A DNA stretch of 42,460 bases from JALHUB01 sp050010555 (GCA_050010555.1 JBEKKV010000026.1:1-42460); one strand, 5' to 3'; shown: positions 14,873-24,605, counted from the first letter of the stretch. The notes: generated by a model from the letters alone, not told the origin. Program-made: numbers and translations.

Positions 14873-15700
14873 TCACGCCCGGGCGCGATAGCCGGTCCCC
14901 TGCGCCGAGGCGTCCATTCCCGCCGTGAGGACGCGCTCCGCCGCCAGCGGTCGCTCCGCCGTCTCGCGGAAGTCTACCGTCTTCAGATAGCGACGGCAGC
15001 GCTCGCATATCGCAAGGTGGTGGCCCTTGTCCTCGCCGGGGAGGAAAGCCATCTCCTTGGGGTCGTCGTTCCCGCAGAAAGGGCAGCCCAGGCGGCGGAA
15101 AGGCCATTCCGCGTCGCAGCGCGAGCAGAGCAAGCGCCGCCTGCCACCGCCCTTCTCCAGCGCCGCCATGTCGGGCTCGCCGCCGCAGACCGGGCAGTAG
15201 CCGCGATACCAACTGCTCGCATCGACGAGGCGGCTGAGCGATTGCGCGCGCGCCCGCAGGAACGGATGGAGGGCGTTGTGCATGACAAAAGCCAGCAGCC
15301 CGCCGTCGATGCCGCTGTTGCTTTCGGGCAGGACGCCGCCGTTCAGATAGATGATTGCCAGGGTCCTCATGCGGTCGCGGCGGCGATGCAGCCAGGCATG
15401 AATATCGGCGAGCTGCCTGACGCGCTCTCGCCGGCACTCCGCCACGGCGAAGGAGATCTGCATCGCGAGGTCCGTCAGCCTGCCGGCGTCGATGTCGAGC
15501 TCTTCGATGGAAAGCAACGGGTCGCCGCGTTGCAGGCGGGCCCGCGCCTCCTCGGGCTTCAGGACGTCCGCTTCCATCGGGACCTGGAAGCGCGATTGGA
15601 TTTCCAGCAGTTTGCAGCAGAGGTCGACCGTCTCCAGCAGCTCGGGCTGTTCCTCGGCGCCCTTCTCCAGCGCTGCGATGATTTCGCTGTAGTCGTTCAT
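14873..15700 (-). CDS. fdhE: FdhE-like formate dehydrogenase accessory protein
   Basis: A 275-residue cytosolic protein with an N-terminal helical half and a C-terminal rubredoxin-like part holding four CxxC pairs in the FdhE pattern: 'CPVC' (about residue 170), 'CSRC' (about 193), 'CPFC' (about 207) and 'CERC' (about 233). FdhE is needed for active respiratory formate dehydrogenase and binds iron in redox-sensitive form. No formate dehydrogenase gene is in the window, so this is an orphan copy whose partner lies elsewhere. The ATG at 15700 has no strong Shine-Dalgarno. It lies 98 bp downstream of the HD-GYP sensor on the same strand and may be co-transcribed. Confidence 0.85.
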   Translation of the reverse strand: MNDYSEIIAALEKGAEEQPELLETVDLCCKLLEIQSRFQVPMEADVLKPEEARARLQRGDPLLSIEELDIDAGRLTDLAMQISFAVAECRRERVRQLADIHAWLHRRRDRMRTLAIIYLNGGVLPESNSGIDGGLLAFVMHNALHPFLRARAQSLSRLVDASSWYRGYCPVCGGEPDMAALEKGGGRRRLLCSRCDAEWPFRRLGCPFCGNDDPKEMAFLPGEDKGHHLAICERCRRYLKTVDFRETAERPLAAERVLTAGMDASAQGTGYRARA

Positions 15701-15798
15701 GTCAGAATCCAGTTTAGATGCATTTGCGGAAAAAGAAAAAGGCCGCTCGCGAGAGCCGCCTCCGCATTTCAGATTCGCGCCTTCCCAGCTTCGTCGGC

Positions 15799-18700
15799 CT
15801 AGGCGGCCTTCATAAGGGCCGAGACGTTACGCCGCTGGACGCCGGCTATCCTTGCGACTGCGCCGGAGGCGACAGCGCGCTCGAACGCTTCAACGACTTC
15901 CGGCGAATAGCGCTTGCCTTTTGTCGCCCGGAGCTCACGCATCGCTCGGGCCGGCGGCCAGGCGCCCTTGTACGGCCGTCGCGACGTCATGGCGTCGAAG
16001 CCATCGGCCACAGCGACGATGGTCGCGGCCAGGGGGATTTCGGTCCCGGCGAGGTGGTCGGGGTAGCCGGTGCCGTCCCAGTTCTCGTGATGGGAGCGCG
16101 TGATCTGCCGCGCTGTCTCGAACCAGGGATCGTGCGGCAGCAGTTTCTCCCCCCAGAGGGTGTGGCGTCGCATGATCTGCCATTCGTCTTCCGTTAGAGG
16201 CCCCGGCTTCGTCAGGATGGCGTCGGGCACGCGCGTCTTACCCAGGTCGTGCAGCAGGGCGGCCAATCCTATCTCCTCGCCGATGCCCGGGCTCAGTCCC
16301 ATCTCCTGCGCAATGGCCACGGAGTAGCCGCGTATTCGGAAGAGGTGATGCTCGGTATACGGATCGCGCGCCTCGGCCGCCCTCGCCAGGAGGAGCGTCG
16401 TCTTTTCATACGCGTCCTGACGCTCCCGCTCCATGTTCTTGTGCTCGGTGATGTCTTCTACCGTGCCGACGAGCCCCGTGCGGTCACCCTCCGGCGACAG
16501 AATGGGAGTGACGTGCACGCGGGTCCATCGAGTCTCGCCGGCTGCAGTCATCACGCGAAACTCCTGCGAAAGCTCGTACCTCGGCAGGCCCCCGGCCTCT
16601 TCGTGCGCTTTACGAATCGGCCCCTGATCTTCGGAATGCACGATTGCCTCGAGGGCGGCGTCCACCTTTTCTGGGATGTTCTTGCCTATGAACGCCCGCA
16701 GACATTCATTGACATAAGTCACTCTGTCCTCGCCGTCCACGAGGAAGATGCCGATAGGCGCGGAGGCGCTTAACGACCGGAATCTGGCCTCGCTCTGGCG
16801 CAGCGCCTCCTGGGCCTGGCGGCGCTCAGTGATGTCCTCTATAGTTCCGACGAGGCCGGCAAAGCGGCCGTCCTTGGCGCGGATGTTCGTCGCCCGGGCG
16901 CAAACCCAGCGCGTAACGCCGTATGGCGAAAGCAGGCGCAGCTCTCGGGAAAACTCCTTGCGCTCCTTGATCGCTTCAATGACGCCGGTGATTGTGCCTT
17001 CGCGGTCGTCCGGGTGAATGACGTCGAACCAGGTGGCATCGGGATTCTCAACGAACGAGAAGCCGGCAATTTCGCCGAAGTGGTCGTTGACGAACGTCAC
17101 CTTGCCCGTGGGGTCGGACTGGAAGATGCCGATAGGCGCGGAAGCGCCAAGCGAGCGGAACCGCTCTTCGCTCTGTCGCAGCGCGTCCGCCGCCAACTTG
17201 CGGTCGGTTATGTCCTCGAGCGCGCCGACCCGTCCGCCATGGTCGCCTATTGCCCTGGAGTGGGCGCTGACCCAGCGCGTCTCTCCCTCTCGCGTTATGA
17301 TCCGGAAGTCCTCCGCGAACTCCTGGCTCTCGGCATTCGCATTTTCCTTCGCGGCAACCACGCGGTCGCGGTCGTCGGGGTGGACCGCTCTAAGCCAGCC
17401 GAGCCCCATCGATTCCTCGAAGCTCAGCCCGCAGATGGCGAGCATCCGTTCGTTGACGTAGACAGTTCCGCCCCGCGCGTCGGTCAGGTATATGCCGACA
17501 GGCACGGCGGTACTGAGCGATCGGAACCGCTCTTCGCTCTCGCGCAGCGCTTCCTCCGCCTGCATGCGCTCAGTGACGTCGCGCGCGACGCCGAGCGCCG
17601 CCGGCGGGCCGTCTCCTCGCTGCACGGCCGCCGCGGACGCCTCGACCTCGATGAACGTGCCGTCGTTGCGGCGCAGCCTGAAGATGGAGGGCTCCGATTG
17701 CTGGCCCGTCGCCTTCAGCTCGTCGACGAGTGCTGCGACAGGGATAGAGTAGTCCTGGGCCCACAGGTCCGGGAAGCTGAGGCGCGCCATCTCCTCACGC
17801 GAGTAGCCGAGGAGCTGCAAATAGCGGTCGTTGGCGTCGAGGAAGTGGCCTTTGAAATCGTAGAGATAGACCGCGTCCGGGGAGCGCTCAAAGAGCATGC
17901 GATACCGCTCTTCGCTCTCGCGCACTGCCTGCTCCGCCTGCTTGCGCTCGATGAATGACGCCGTGCTCTCCGCCGCAAGTCGCACCAGCTTCACGTTCTG
18001 ATCGTGCCAGATGTGCGGTCCGCGAGTGTCACCGAACGCAATGAAGCCCGCGAGCCGCCCGTGGTTGCTGAACGGGACGGCAAGCAGCGAACGCACGCGC
18101 ATCTTCTGGAGCAGTTCTTTCTCTGCTTCCGCCTCCACCGGCAACTGGTGCAGATCATGGAGGACGATGTCCTCGTTCCGCTCCAGTTTGCCGACCCACC
18201 AGCAGTAGGTTGCGGTATCGAGCCCCTGGAAGCGGTCTCGAGTGGGGTTCCTGCCGGGAACGTTCCACTCGTGCGTGTTGTCCAGCCGCGTCCCGTCGCT
18301 GTTGAACGTGAAGACGTACGCGTGCTCGACGTCTATGGTCTCGCCGAGAATGCGGAGCGTGGCGATGAGCGCTCCATCGACGCTATTCGACGTCGCTAGC
18401 ACGCTCGACACTCGCGCCACCGCCGACTCCAGGCGAACGCGTTGCCGCATCTGCTCCGATACGCCGTTCAGCTTTCCCACCATGTCGTTGAAATCGCTGG
18501 CGAGCGACGCCACTTCCGCCGGGCCCGACACGTCGACGCGCGACTCGAGGTCGCCGGAGGCCACGGCTCTAACGCCTCGCTGAAGGGACGCGAGCGGCCC
18601 GACGACCAGACGAATGAGGCTCGTGAGCACGAGGACGGCCAGCAGGCCGCCGGCAGCGCCAATGATCGCCAGCATCCAGAGATTCAGGTTCGCCTGATGG

Positions 18701-19263
18701 TTCGCGTTGGATACCTCGGCGGCAACCGAGTTCTGTTCCGCCTGCGAGACCTGGGCCAGGTTGTCTAGGAGAAGGTTAGCTACCGGCAAGAGTTTGGGCA
18801 TGTACTCGGTCACGGGCGTTTGCGAATTGCCGCTACCCGTTGTGGTGAGCGAGTCGATGAGACTGCTTAGCTCTGCCGTATATTGCTGGGCGCGGTCCAG
18901 ATCGGCAATGAGCGAGGGGTCACCCTCGGCCTGGATGTTGTCGCGGGCCATCTGCAGATAGGCCTGCCCTTGGGCTATGGCATTGTAGTAGGAGTCGCTG
19001 AGGGGATGAGGATCGTTCGTTAGGGCTGCCGTAGCGAAGAACATGCCGGCGGAGAAGAATTGGGCTCGGGCCTCCTCCAGATCAAGAACAGTGGTGGTCT
19101 TCTGCTCCAGGGTTCTGTGGACGCTGCGGTCGGCGCTCATGCGCACGACGCCGATGAGGGAAACGGTCGCAAGCAGAGCAAGCAGGAGCACGCTGGCAAG
19201 CAGCGAGCGTCCCCTGATGGTGCCGAACACGCACCTACCAAACCACCTTGTGATTCTCGCCAT
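15799..19263 (-). CDS. Membrane sensor with HAMP, GAF, four PAS and HD-GYP domains
   Basis: A 1154-residue signalling protein. TM1 (about 20-42), an extracytoplasmic helical sensor (43-195) and TM2 (196-220) are followed by HAMP (about 218-270), GAF (about 285-440), PAS1 (449-570), PAS2 (575-690), PAS3 (697-812), PAS4 (822-940) and HD-GYP (about 952-1140). The phosphodiesterase centre is complete: H1005-D1006 in 'LHDLGKT', 'MRRH', H1058-H1059 and GYP 1066-1068. HD-GYP enzymes hydrolyse cyclic di-GMP, so this is probably a membrane-tethered c-di-GMP phosphodiesterase. PAS2-4 open with near-identical 'S-E-x-RFRSL-x-(A/T)' blocks and look like recent tandem duplicates, while PAS1 differs. There is no kinase or GGDEF domain. 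It lies between the acetate-CoA ligase fusion and fdhE, all on the minus strand. Confidence 0.93.
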   Translation of the reverse strand: MARITRWFGRCVFGTIRGRSLLASVLLLALLATVSLIGVVRMSADRSVHRTLEQKTTTVLDLEEARAQFFSAGMFFATAALTNDPHPLSDSYYNAIAQGQAYLQMARDNIQAEGDPSLIADLDRAQQYTAELSSLIDSLTTTGSGNSQTPVTEYMPKLLPVANLLLDNLAQVSQAEQNSVAAEVSNANHQANLNLWMLAIIGAAGGLLAVLVLTSLIRLVVGPLASLQRGVRAVASGDLESRVDVSGPAEVASLASDFNDMVGKLNGVSEQMRQRVRLESAVARVSSVLATSNSVDGALIATLRILGETIDVEHAYVFTFNSDGTRLDNTHEWNVPGRNPTRDRFQGLDTATYCWWVGKLERNEDIVLHDLHQLPVEAEAEKELLQKMRVRSLLAVPFSNHGRLAGFIAFGDTRGPHIWHDQNVKLVRLAAESTASFIERKQAEQAVRESEERYRMLFERSPDAVYLYDFKGHFLDANDRYLQLLGYSREEMARLSFPDLWAQDYSIPVAALVDELKATGQQSEPSIFRLRRNDGTFIEVEASAAAVQRGDGPPAALGVARDVTERMQAEEALRESEERFRSLSTAVPVGIYLTDARGGTVYVNERMLAICGLSFEESMGLGWLRAVHPDDRDRVVAAKENANAESQEFAEDFRIITREGETRWVSAHSRAIGDHGGRVGALEDITDRKLAADALRQSEERFRSLGASAPIGIFQSDPTGKVTFVNDHFGEIAGFSFVENPDATWFDVIHPDDREGTITGVIEAIKERKEFSRELRLLSPYGVTRWVCARATNIRAKDGRFAGLVGTIEDITERRQAQEALRQSEARFRSLSASAPIGIFLVDGEDRVTYVNECLRAFIGKNIPEKVDAALEAIVHSEDQGPIRKAHEEAGGLPRYELSQEFRVMTAAGETRWTRVHVTPILSPEGDRTGLVGTVEDITEHKNMERERQDAYEKTTLLLARAAEARDPYTEHHLFRIRGYSVAIAQEMGLSPGIGEEIGLAALLHDLGKTRVPDAILTKPGPLTEDEWQIMRRHTLWGEKLLPHDPWFETARQITRSHHENWDGTGYPDHLAGTEIPLAATIVAVADGFDAMTSRRPYKGAWPPARAMRELRATKGKRYSPEVVEAFERAVASGAVARIAGVQRRNVSALMKAA

Positions 19264-19405
19264 GCCCGCCCTAATCGCTATCAGAAGGCAGCGGTTGAAA
19301 GTTCCCCTCGAAGGATTGTCGGACTCGCAATCGCCGTTCGGTAGACCTTTGTGAAGGCAACCGATGGGCAGCGAAGGGTGAACGGCGAAAGAGAAGCTGG
19401 CGAGG

Positions 19406-22117
19406 CTATTCGATGGGTCGCAGCAGGACGCGGGCGTCCACCACGAAGCAGCCCTCTTCCGGCGACAGCACTTTCACCGGATTCAGGTCCATCTCAGCCA
19501 GCTCCGGCACGTCCTCAACCAGCGCCGAGACACGCAGCAGGAGCTGTTCGAGGGCGGCAACATCAGCCGGCGGCGAACCGCGATAGCCCGTGAGCAGCGG
19601 ATATGCCTTCACGGACCGCACAATCTCCCGCGCGTCGACGTCCGTCAGCGGGTGGATGCGAAAAGAGACGTCTTTGATGAGCTCAACCTGGATGCCGCCG
19701 AGGCCGAACATGATCAGCGGGCCGAACGACGGGTCCTGGGTCAGGCCGACGATAACCTCGACGCCGCCGGGCACCATCTGCTGCACGATGACGCCCGCCA
19801 TTGCCTCGAGCTGGCCCGAAGCACGGAGGCGCTCTCGGATCTGCTCGAAAGCGCGGCGCACCGCCTCCTCCGAATCGAGTCCGAGGACGACGCCGCCGAC
19901 GTCGGTCTTGTGCGTTATCGTCGAAGATACAAGCTTCACCGCGACGGGATAGCCCATCGACTTTGCTGCCTCCGCCGCTTCGTCGGGCGTCGTCGCGATT
20001 CGCACTGTGGCGCTGCGGATCCCGTATGCGTCGAGCAGCTCTGCGCAGGCGTCCGGCGGCAGCCAAACGCTCTCCGCCTTGTCGCCGGCGACCACCCGCT
20101 CCACGATGTCCCGCGCCTTCTCCCGCTCGATCCCTTCGATCTTGGGGACGACGCCTTTTGGCCGGCGACACCAGTCCGCGTAGTCCGCGGCGCGGGAGAG
20201 CGCCATCGCCGTCGCCTCCGGGAACGCGAGCGAAGGGATGACGTAGTCGTCTGCCGCCAGCTCATCGGGCGACCCGCCCGAGCTCATGAAGCAGGCAAGA
20301 ATGGCCTTCTTGTGTCGGAAGTGACGCGCGACCTCGTGCACCTCCGCCGCGACTTGCTTCGGCAGGCTCACCAGCGGCGCGATGTAGATGACAATGACCG
20401 CGTCGATGTCGTCCTGCTCACAAAGTACGCGCAGCGTTCTGCCGAAGTCGCGCGGCGAAGCCGAGGCGATGATGTCGACGGGATTCGACAGGCCGGCAGC
20501 GGCTGGCAGGAACGTGCGCAAAGCCGCCTTGACCTCGTCGGAGAGGGGCGGCACGTGCAGACCGTAGCCCTCGCAGGCGTCGGCGGCAAGGATGGCCGGG
20601 CCACCCGAGTTCGTGACGATCGCGACATTTCGTCCAGCGGGCAGCGGCTGGTGTGACAGCAGGTTCGCGACGTCGAAGAGCTGCTGGAGCGTATCCATGC
20701 GGATGACGCCCGCCTGCCGGAACAGCGCGTCCGCAGCTACGTCGAGCCCCGCCAGCGATCCCGTGTGCGACGCCGCGGCCCGCGACCCGGAGCTGCTTCG
20801 GCCGCTCTTCAGCGCCAGGATCGGCTTGACGTTGGCGATGCGGCGGGCCAGCCGGGCGAACTTGCGCGGATTCCCGAACGACTCCAGGTACAGCAGGATG
20901 ACCTCCGTCGAAGGGTCCTGCTCCCAGTACTGGATGAGGTCGTTGCTGGAGACGTCCGCCTTGTTGCCGACGCTCACGAACGTCGACAGACCCAGCTTCA
21001 GGCTGCGGGCGTAGTCGAGGAGCGCCAGCCCCAGGGCGCCGCTCTGCGAAAGCAGGGCCACGTTGCCGCGCGGCGGAAACACCGGCGAGAAGGTGGCGTT
21101 CAAGGAGACCTCCGGGTCGGTGTTGAGGACGCCCATGCAGTTCGGCCCCAGCATCCGCATGCCATAGTTGCGGACCTTCGCCACCAGCGCCGCTTCCCGT
21201 TCCGCGCCCTCGGCGCCCGTCTCCTTGAAGCCTGCGGATATGACGATGACGCCGCGCACGCCCTTGCGCCCGCACTGGTCGACGACGTCCAGGACCTGCT
21301 CGGCCGGCACAATGATGATGGCGAGGTCGATGTCGTCCGGTATCTCGAGGACGGAGGCGTAGGCGCGCACAGCTCCGACCGCGTTGGTCGTCGGGTTCAC
21401 CGGGTAGGCGACGCCGCTGAAGCCAGTATCGAGGATGTTGTTGAACAGCTCGGCGCCGATAGTGCCGCGATAGCGCGACGCCCCGATGACGGCGACCTTC
21501 GTTGGGTTGAAGAAGACGCGCACCGAAGCCGTAGCCGCGACCAGCTCGCGCTGCTCCCCCCGTTGCTCGACGACCTCCGTCTCCTCGATAGGGAAGACGA
21601 CGTGGAAGGTGCCCTCCGCGTACTGCGCGTCCACCGTGAAGCCGAAGTCCTTGAACACCTCCATCATGTCGCGGTTCTCCGCCAGCACCTCCGCCTCGAA
21701 GACGCGAATCCCCTTCTCCCGCGCCGCTATCGCCAGATGCTCCAGCAAGTGCGTCGAGATGCCGCGGCCCTGATGGCTGTCCTCGACCAGAAACGCCACC
21801 TCCGCGCGCTCGGGGTTCGCCAGCCGCGCGAAGCGGCCGATGGCGATGATCCGCTGGTCCGGCGGCTCGCCAAGAATGGCCACGAGCGCGAAGTTGTTCT
21901 CGTAATCGATGTTTGTGTACGTCTCGGCTTCCGCACGCGTCACCTCGGCGATGACGTGATGGAAGCGCATATAGATCGTGCGCGTGCTGAGGCGGCTGAA
22001 GAGGAAGAGCCACGCGTCCGTGTCGTCGGCGCGTATCGGGCGAAGGCGCACCTTGGAGCCGTCGCGCAGCAAGACTTCTGCCTGGTAGTTACGGAGATCG
22101 CGAACTCGTGGTTGCAT
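19406..22117 (-). CDS. GNAT acetyltransferase fused to ADP-forming acetate-CoA ligase
   Basis: A 903-residue fusion. Residues about 8-190 are a GNAT domain with the acetyl-CoA loop 'EDSHQGRGISTHLLEHL'. Then come the CoA-binding domain (about 200-330, 'AVIGASRYRGTIGAELF'), the flavodoxin-like ligase domains with the phospho-His loop 'ASHTGSLAG', and the ATP-grasp beta-part (about 680-900) with 'KLVSSTITHKTDVGGV'. The ligase part interconverts acetyl-CoA, ADP and phosphate with acetate, ATP and CoA. In related fusions such as PatZ/Pat the ligase part can be catalytically dead, and the GNAT domain acetylates lysines of acyl-CoA synthetases. Here the His loop and ATP-grasp appear intact, so both activities are possible. 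The GNAT is at the N-terminus, opposite to E. coli PatZ. The ATG at 22117 has AGGG upstream. Confidence 0.9.
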   Translation of the reverse strand: MQPRVRDLRNYQAEVLLRDGSKVRLRPIRADDTDAWLFLFSRLSTRTIYMRFHHVIAEVTRAEAETYTNIDYENNFALVAILGEPPDQRIIAIGRFARLANPERAEVAFLVEDSHQGRGISTHLLEHLAIAAREKGIRVFEAEVLAENRDMMEVFKDFGFTVDAQYAEGTFHVVFPIEETEVVEQRGEQRELVAATASVRVFFNPTKVAVIGASRYRGTIGAELFNNILDTGFSGVAYPVNPTTNAVGAVRAYASVLEIPDDIDLAIIIVPAEQVLDVVDQCGRKGVRGVIVISAGFKETGAEGAEREAALVAKVRNYGMRMLGPNCMGVLNTDPEVSLNATFSPVFPPRGNVALLSQSGALGLALLDYARSLKLGLSTFVSVGNKADVSSNDLIQYWEQDPSTEVILLYLESFGNPRKFARLARRIANVKPILALKSGRSSSGSRAAASHTGSLAGLDVAADALFRQAGVIRMDTLQQLFDVANLLSHQPLPAGRNVAIVTNSGGPAILAADACEGYGLHVPPLSDEVKAALRTFLPAAAGLSNPVDIIASASPRDFGRTLRVLCEQDDIDAVIVIYIAPLVSLPKQVAAEVHEVARHFRHKKAILACFMSSGGSPDELAADDYVIPSLAFPEATAMALSRAADYADWCRRPKGVVPKIEGIEREKARDIVERVVAGDKAESVWLPPDACAELLDAYGIRSATVRIATTPDEAAEAAKSMGYPVAVKLVSSTITHKTDVGGVVLGLDSEEAVRRAFEQIRERLRASGQLEAMAGVIVQQMVPGGVEVIVGLTQDPSFGPLIMFGLGGIQVELIKDVSFRIHPLTDVDAREIVRSVKAYPLLTGYRGSPPADVAALEQLLLRVSALVEDVPELAEMDLNPVKVLSPEEGCFVVDARVLLRPIE

Positions 22118-22197
22118 GGCTGTCCCTGCCTTTCGCCCGTATCCTTCCGATTATACCGCCTTCCGCTCTCCCTTTGGCATGCGCCCCGTGGTTCAGC

Positions 22198-22227
22198 TTG
22201 ACGCTTACCCGACCGTAAACGTATTAA
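22198..22227 (+). promoter_or_regulatory. Promoter of treT-pfkA
   Basis: TTGACG (22198-22203), an 18-bp spacer and TATTAA (22222-22227), 59 bp before the treT ATG, in the 169-bp gap from the divergent ligase gene. Confidence 0.5.
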
Positions 22228-22286
22228 GAGCACAGGCGCGCCCGGGAAACGGATACCGCGCGCGAATCAGAAGAGGAAAACGGGAA

Positions 22287-23516
22287 ATGCTTGACCAGGT
22301 CGATGTTGGCGTTGTCGATTTCAAGAGTTATGAGCCGTTCACGGCGCCGGAGATGGCGAAGGAGATCCGAGCACTCGCCGCTCAGCTGAAGGGCGCCCGC
22401 CTCCTGCACGTCAATGCGACGCCCTACGGCGGCGGCGTCTCCGAGCTGCTGCGGGCTGTCATTCCCATCTACCGCGGCCTGGGCATAAACGCCGACTGGA
22501 AGTGCATCTACGGCGACCCCCAGTTCTTCGCCATAACCAAAGCTTTCCACAACGCTTTGCAGGGCGCTCCGGAGGAGATCACTCGTCTCGCCGGCGAGAC
22601 CTACCTGATGTACAACAAGCTCAACGCCGACCTGCTGGACGAGGAATACGACTTTGTCGTCATCCACGACCCGCAGCCGCTGGCGATACGCCACTTTAAG
22701 GGCCGCAACGGCTCCAAGTGGATCTGGCGCTGCCACATCGACACCTCTAGCCCGAACGAAGAGGTCCTGGCCTTTATGGCCCGCTACTTCGTCGAGTACG
22801 ACGCCCTCGTCTTCACGATGCAGCGCTTCGTGCCGCCGGGCGTCGAGCACAAGAAGCTGGCTATTATCCCGCCGGCTATCGACCCTTTGAGCCCAAAGAA
22901 CCTCGACCTGCCTGACGACCTCTGCCGCGAGATGCTGGTCTGGCTCGGCGTGAACCCCGACCAGCCGCTCATGACCCAAGTCTCGCGCTTCGATCCGTGG
23001 AAGGACCCGTTCGGCGTCATCGAGGTCTTTCGCAAGGTGCGGGAAGACGTGCCCGGCCTCCAGCTTGCGCTGCTCGGCTCTATGGCCCTAGACGACCCGG
23101 AGGGTTGGGGCATCTACAACGACGTCGTCGCGGAGACGAAGGACGATCCCGACATCCACGTCCGCACCAACCTCGTCGGCGTGAGCAATGTGGAGGTCAA
23201 CGCCTTCCAGCGCAAGTCCGACGTCATCATCCAGAAGTCGATCCGCGAGGGCTTCGGGCTCATCATCTCCGAGAGCCTTTGGAAGGGGACCGCCGTCGTC
23301 GCGAACCGCGCCGGCGGTATTCCGCTGCAAATGGAGGACGGCATCGGCGGCTTCCTCGTCGACAGCACGGACCAGTGCGCCGAGAAGGCCCTCTACCTCT
23401 TGCGTCACCCAGCAGAGGCGAAGAAAATAGGACGGTTGGGCCAGCAGCGCGTCCGCGAGCGCTTCCTGACGCCGCGCTTGGTCCGTGACTGGCTCCGGCT
23501 CCTCAGCGAGCTCTAG
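22287..23516 (+). CDS. treT: Trehalose synthase TreT-like GT4 glycosyltransferase
   Basis: A 409-residue GT-B enzyme. TreT joins NDP-glucose and glucose to make trehalose, reversibly, in the cytosol. The N-terminus 'LLHVNATPYGGGVSELL' and 'NADWKCIYG' are hallmarks of the TreT/trehalose phosphorylase branch. The C-terminal nucleotide-sugar domain carries the GT4 E-x7-E motif 'REGFGLIISESLWKGTAVV' and 'RAGGIPLQ'. Length is normal. The start at 22287 was chosen because similarity to the family begins right after it ('MLDQVDVG') and GAGG lies upstream; the longer frame begins inside the divergent ligase region. pfkA follows 44 bp later, so sugar storage and glycolysis are probably co-expressed. 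Trehalose phosphorylase activity cannot be excluded. Confidence 0.85.
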   Translation: MLDQVDVGVVDFKSYEPFTAPEMAKEIRALAAQLKGARLLHVNATPYGGGVSELLRAVIPIYRGLGINADWKCIYGDPQFFAITKAFHNALQGAPEEITRLAGETYLMYNKLNADLLDEEYDFVVIHDPQPLAIRHFKGRNGSKWIWRCHIDTSSPNEEVLAFMARYFVEYDALVFTMQRFVPPGVEHKKLAIIPPAIDPLSPKNLDLPDDLCREMLVWLGVNPDQPLMTQVSRFDPWKDPFGVIEVFRKVREDVPGLQLALLGSMALDDPEGWGIYNDVVAETKDDPDIHVRTNLVGVSNVEVNAFQRKSDVIIQKSIREGFGLIISESLWKGTAVVANRAGGIPLQMEDGIGGFLVDSTDQCAEKALYLLRHPAEAKKIGRLGQQRVRERFLTPRLVRDWLRLLSEL

Positions 23517-23560
23517 AATCGACCACGGTCTCCACAGCCGAAAGGACTTCGGCCGAAGGC

Positions 23561-24526
23561 ATGAAGCGTATTGCCATCCTGGCGAGCGGCGGCGACGCGC
23601 CCGGCATGAACGCCTGCGTCCGCGCCGTCGTCCGAGCGGGCTCCCATCGCGGCCTGGAGACGCTTGGCGTCAAGGACGGCTACGTTGGCCTCATCAACCG
23701 TCAGCTCATCATCCTGCACCGCCACGACGTCAGCAACATCATTCAGCGCGGCGGCGTCTTCCTGGGCTCCCTGCGCTGCGAGGAGTTCTACACGCCGGAA
23801 GGGCGTGCCCGTGGCGCCGAGGTCCTTCGCGCCTTCAACGTCGACGGCCTCGTAGCCATCGGCGGCGAGGGCACGCTGCGCGGCGCCCGCGCTCTCTCCA
23901 GCGAGCACGGCATCGCCACGGTGGTAGTGCCGGCGACCATCGACAACGACGCTCCCGGCACCGACTGGTGTATCGGCTTCGATACCGCCGTCAACACCGC
24001 AGTTGAGGCCGTGGACCGCCTGCGCGATACGGCGGAAGCGACAGAGCGCGTCTTCTTCGTCGAAGTCATGGGCCGGGAGAGTGGCGCCCTCGCTCTCCAC
24101 ACCGGCGTGGCGGCCGGCGCCGACGCCATCCTCGTGCCCGAGATCGAGACGAACGTCGAGGAGCTCGCCGAACTGCTGAATCGCGCCATACTGCGTCGCT
24201 CCCGCAGCCTCATCGTCGTCGTTGCTGAGGGCGAGATCGCCGGCGGCGCCTTCGCCATCGCCGAGCGTGTGCGACAGCACATCAAGTTCGACTATCGCGT
24301 GACGGTGCTGGGCCACATCCAGCGCGGTGGCACGCCCACTGCCCGCGACCGCCTCCTCGCCTCGCAACTGGGGATCTGCGCCGTGGAGGCGCTGATGGAC
24401 GGCAAGACCGGCCACGTCGCCGGCGAGCTCTGTGGTGAGGTGCGACTGACGCCTTTCGATGAGCTGACGACAGACAAGCGGCTGGCGCCTCTCTCGCTCC
24501 TCCAGCTCCTACCGGACCTCTTCTGA
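23561..24526 (+). CDS. pfkA: ATP-dependent 6-phosphofructokinase
   Basis: A 321-residue PfkA-family enzyme phosphorylating fructose 6-phosphate in glycolysis. Visible motifs: the N-terminal 'ILASGGDAPGMNA', the nucleotide loop 'AIGGEGTLRGA' near residue 103, catalytic 'PATIDNDAPGTD' with the TIDND aspartates, 'EVMGRESGALAL' for sugar-phosphate binding, and 'GHIQRGGTPTARDR'. The Gly after GGE and the Ala before TIDND point to ATP rather than pyrophosphate as donor. The Mg-site position has Glu where E. coli has Asp, a variant found in some other bacteria. It is in the treT operon. Confidence 0.93.
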   Translation: MKRIAILASGGDAPGMNACVRAVVRAGSHRGLETLGVKDGYVGLINRQLIILHRHDVSNIIQRGGVFLGSLRCEEFYTPEGRARGAEVLRAFNVDGLVAIGGEGTLRGARALSSEHGIATVVVPATIDNDAPGTDWCIGFDTAVNTAVEAVDRLRDTAEATERVFFVEVMGRESGALALHTGVAAGADAILVPEIETNVEELAELLNRAILRRSRSLIVVVAEGEIAGGAFAIAERVRQHIKFDYRVTVLGHIQRGGTPTARDRLLASQLGICAVEALMDGKTGHVAGELCGEVRLTPFDELTTDKRLAPLSLLQLLPDLF

Positions 24527-24605
24527 CAGCGGGAGAGGACAGCAGCGGGATCGTTTAAGTCGGCTAGGGTTTGCAAGACTCCTCCCCGTTGTCCAGCTGT
24601 AATAC

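Noticed and set aside
23561..24526. Pyrophosphate-dependent phosphofructokinase
   Set aside because: The residues after GGE and before TIDND are those of the ATP-dependent type.
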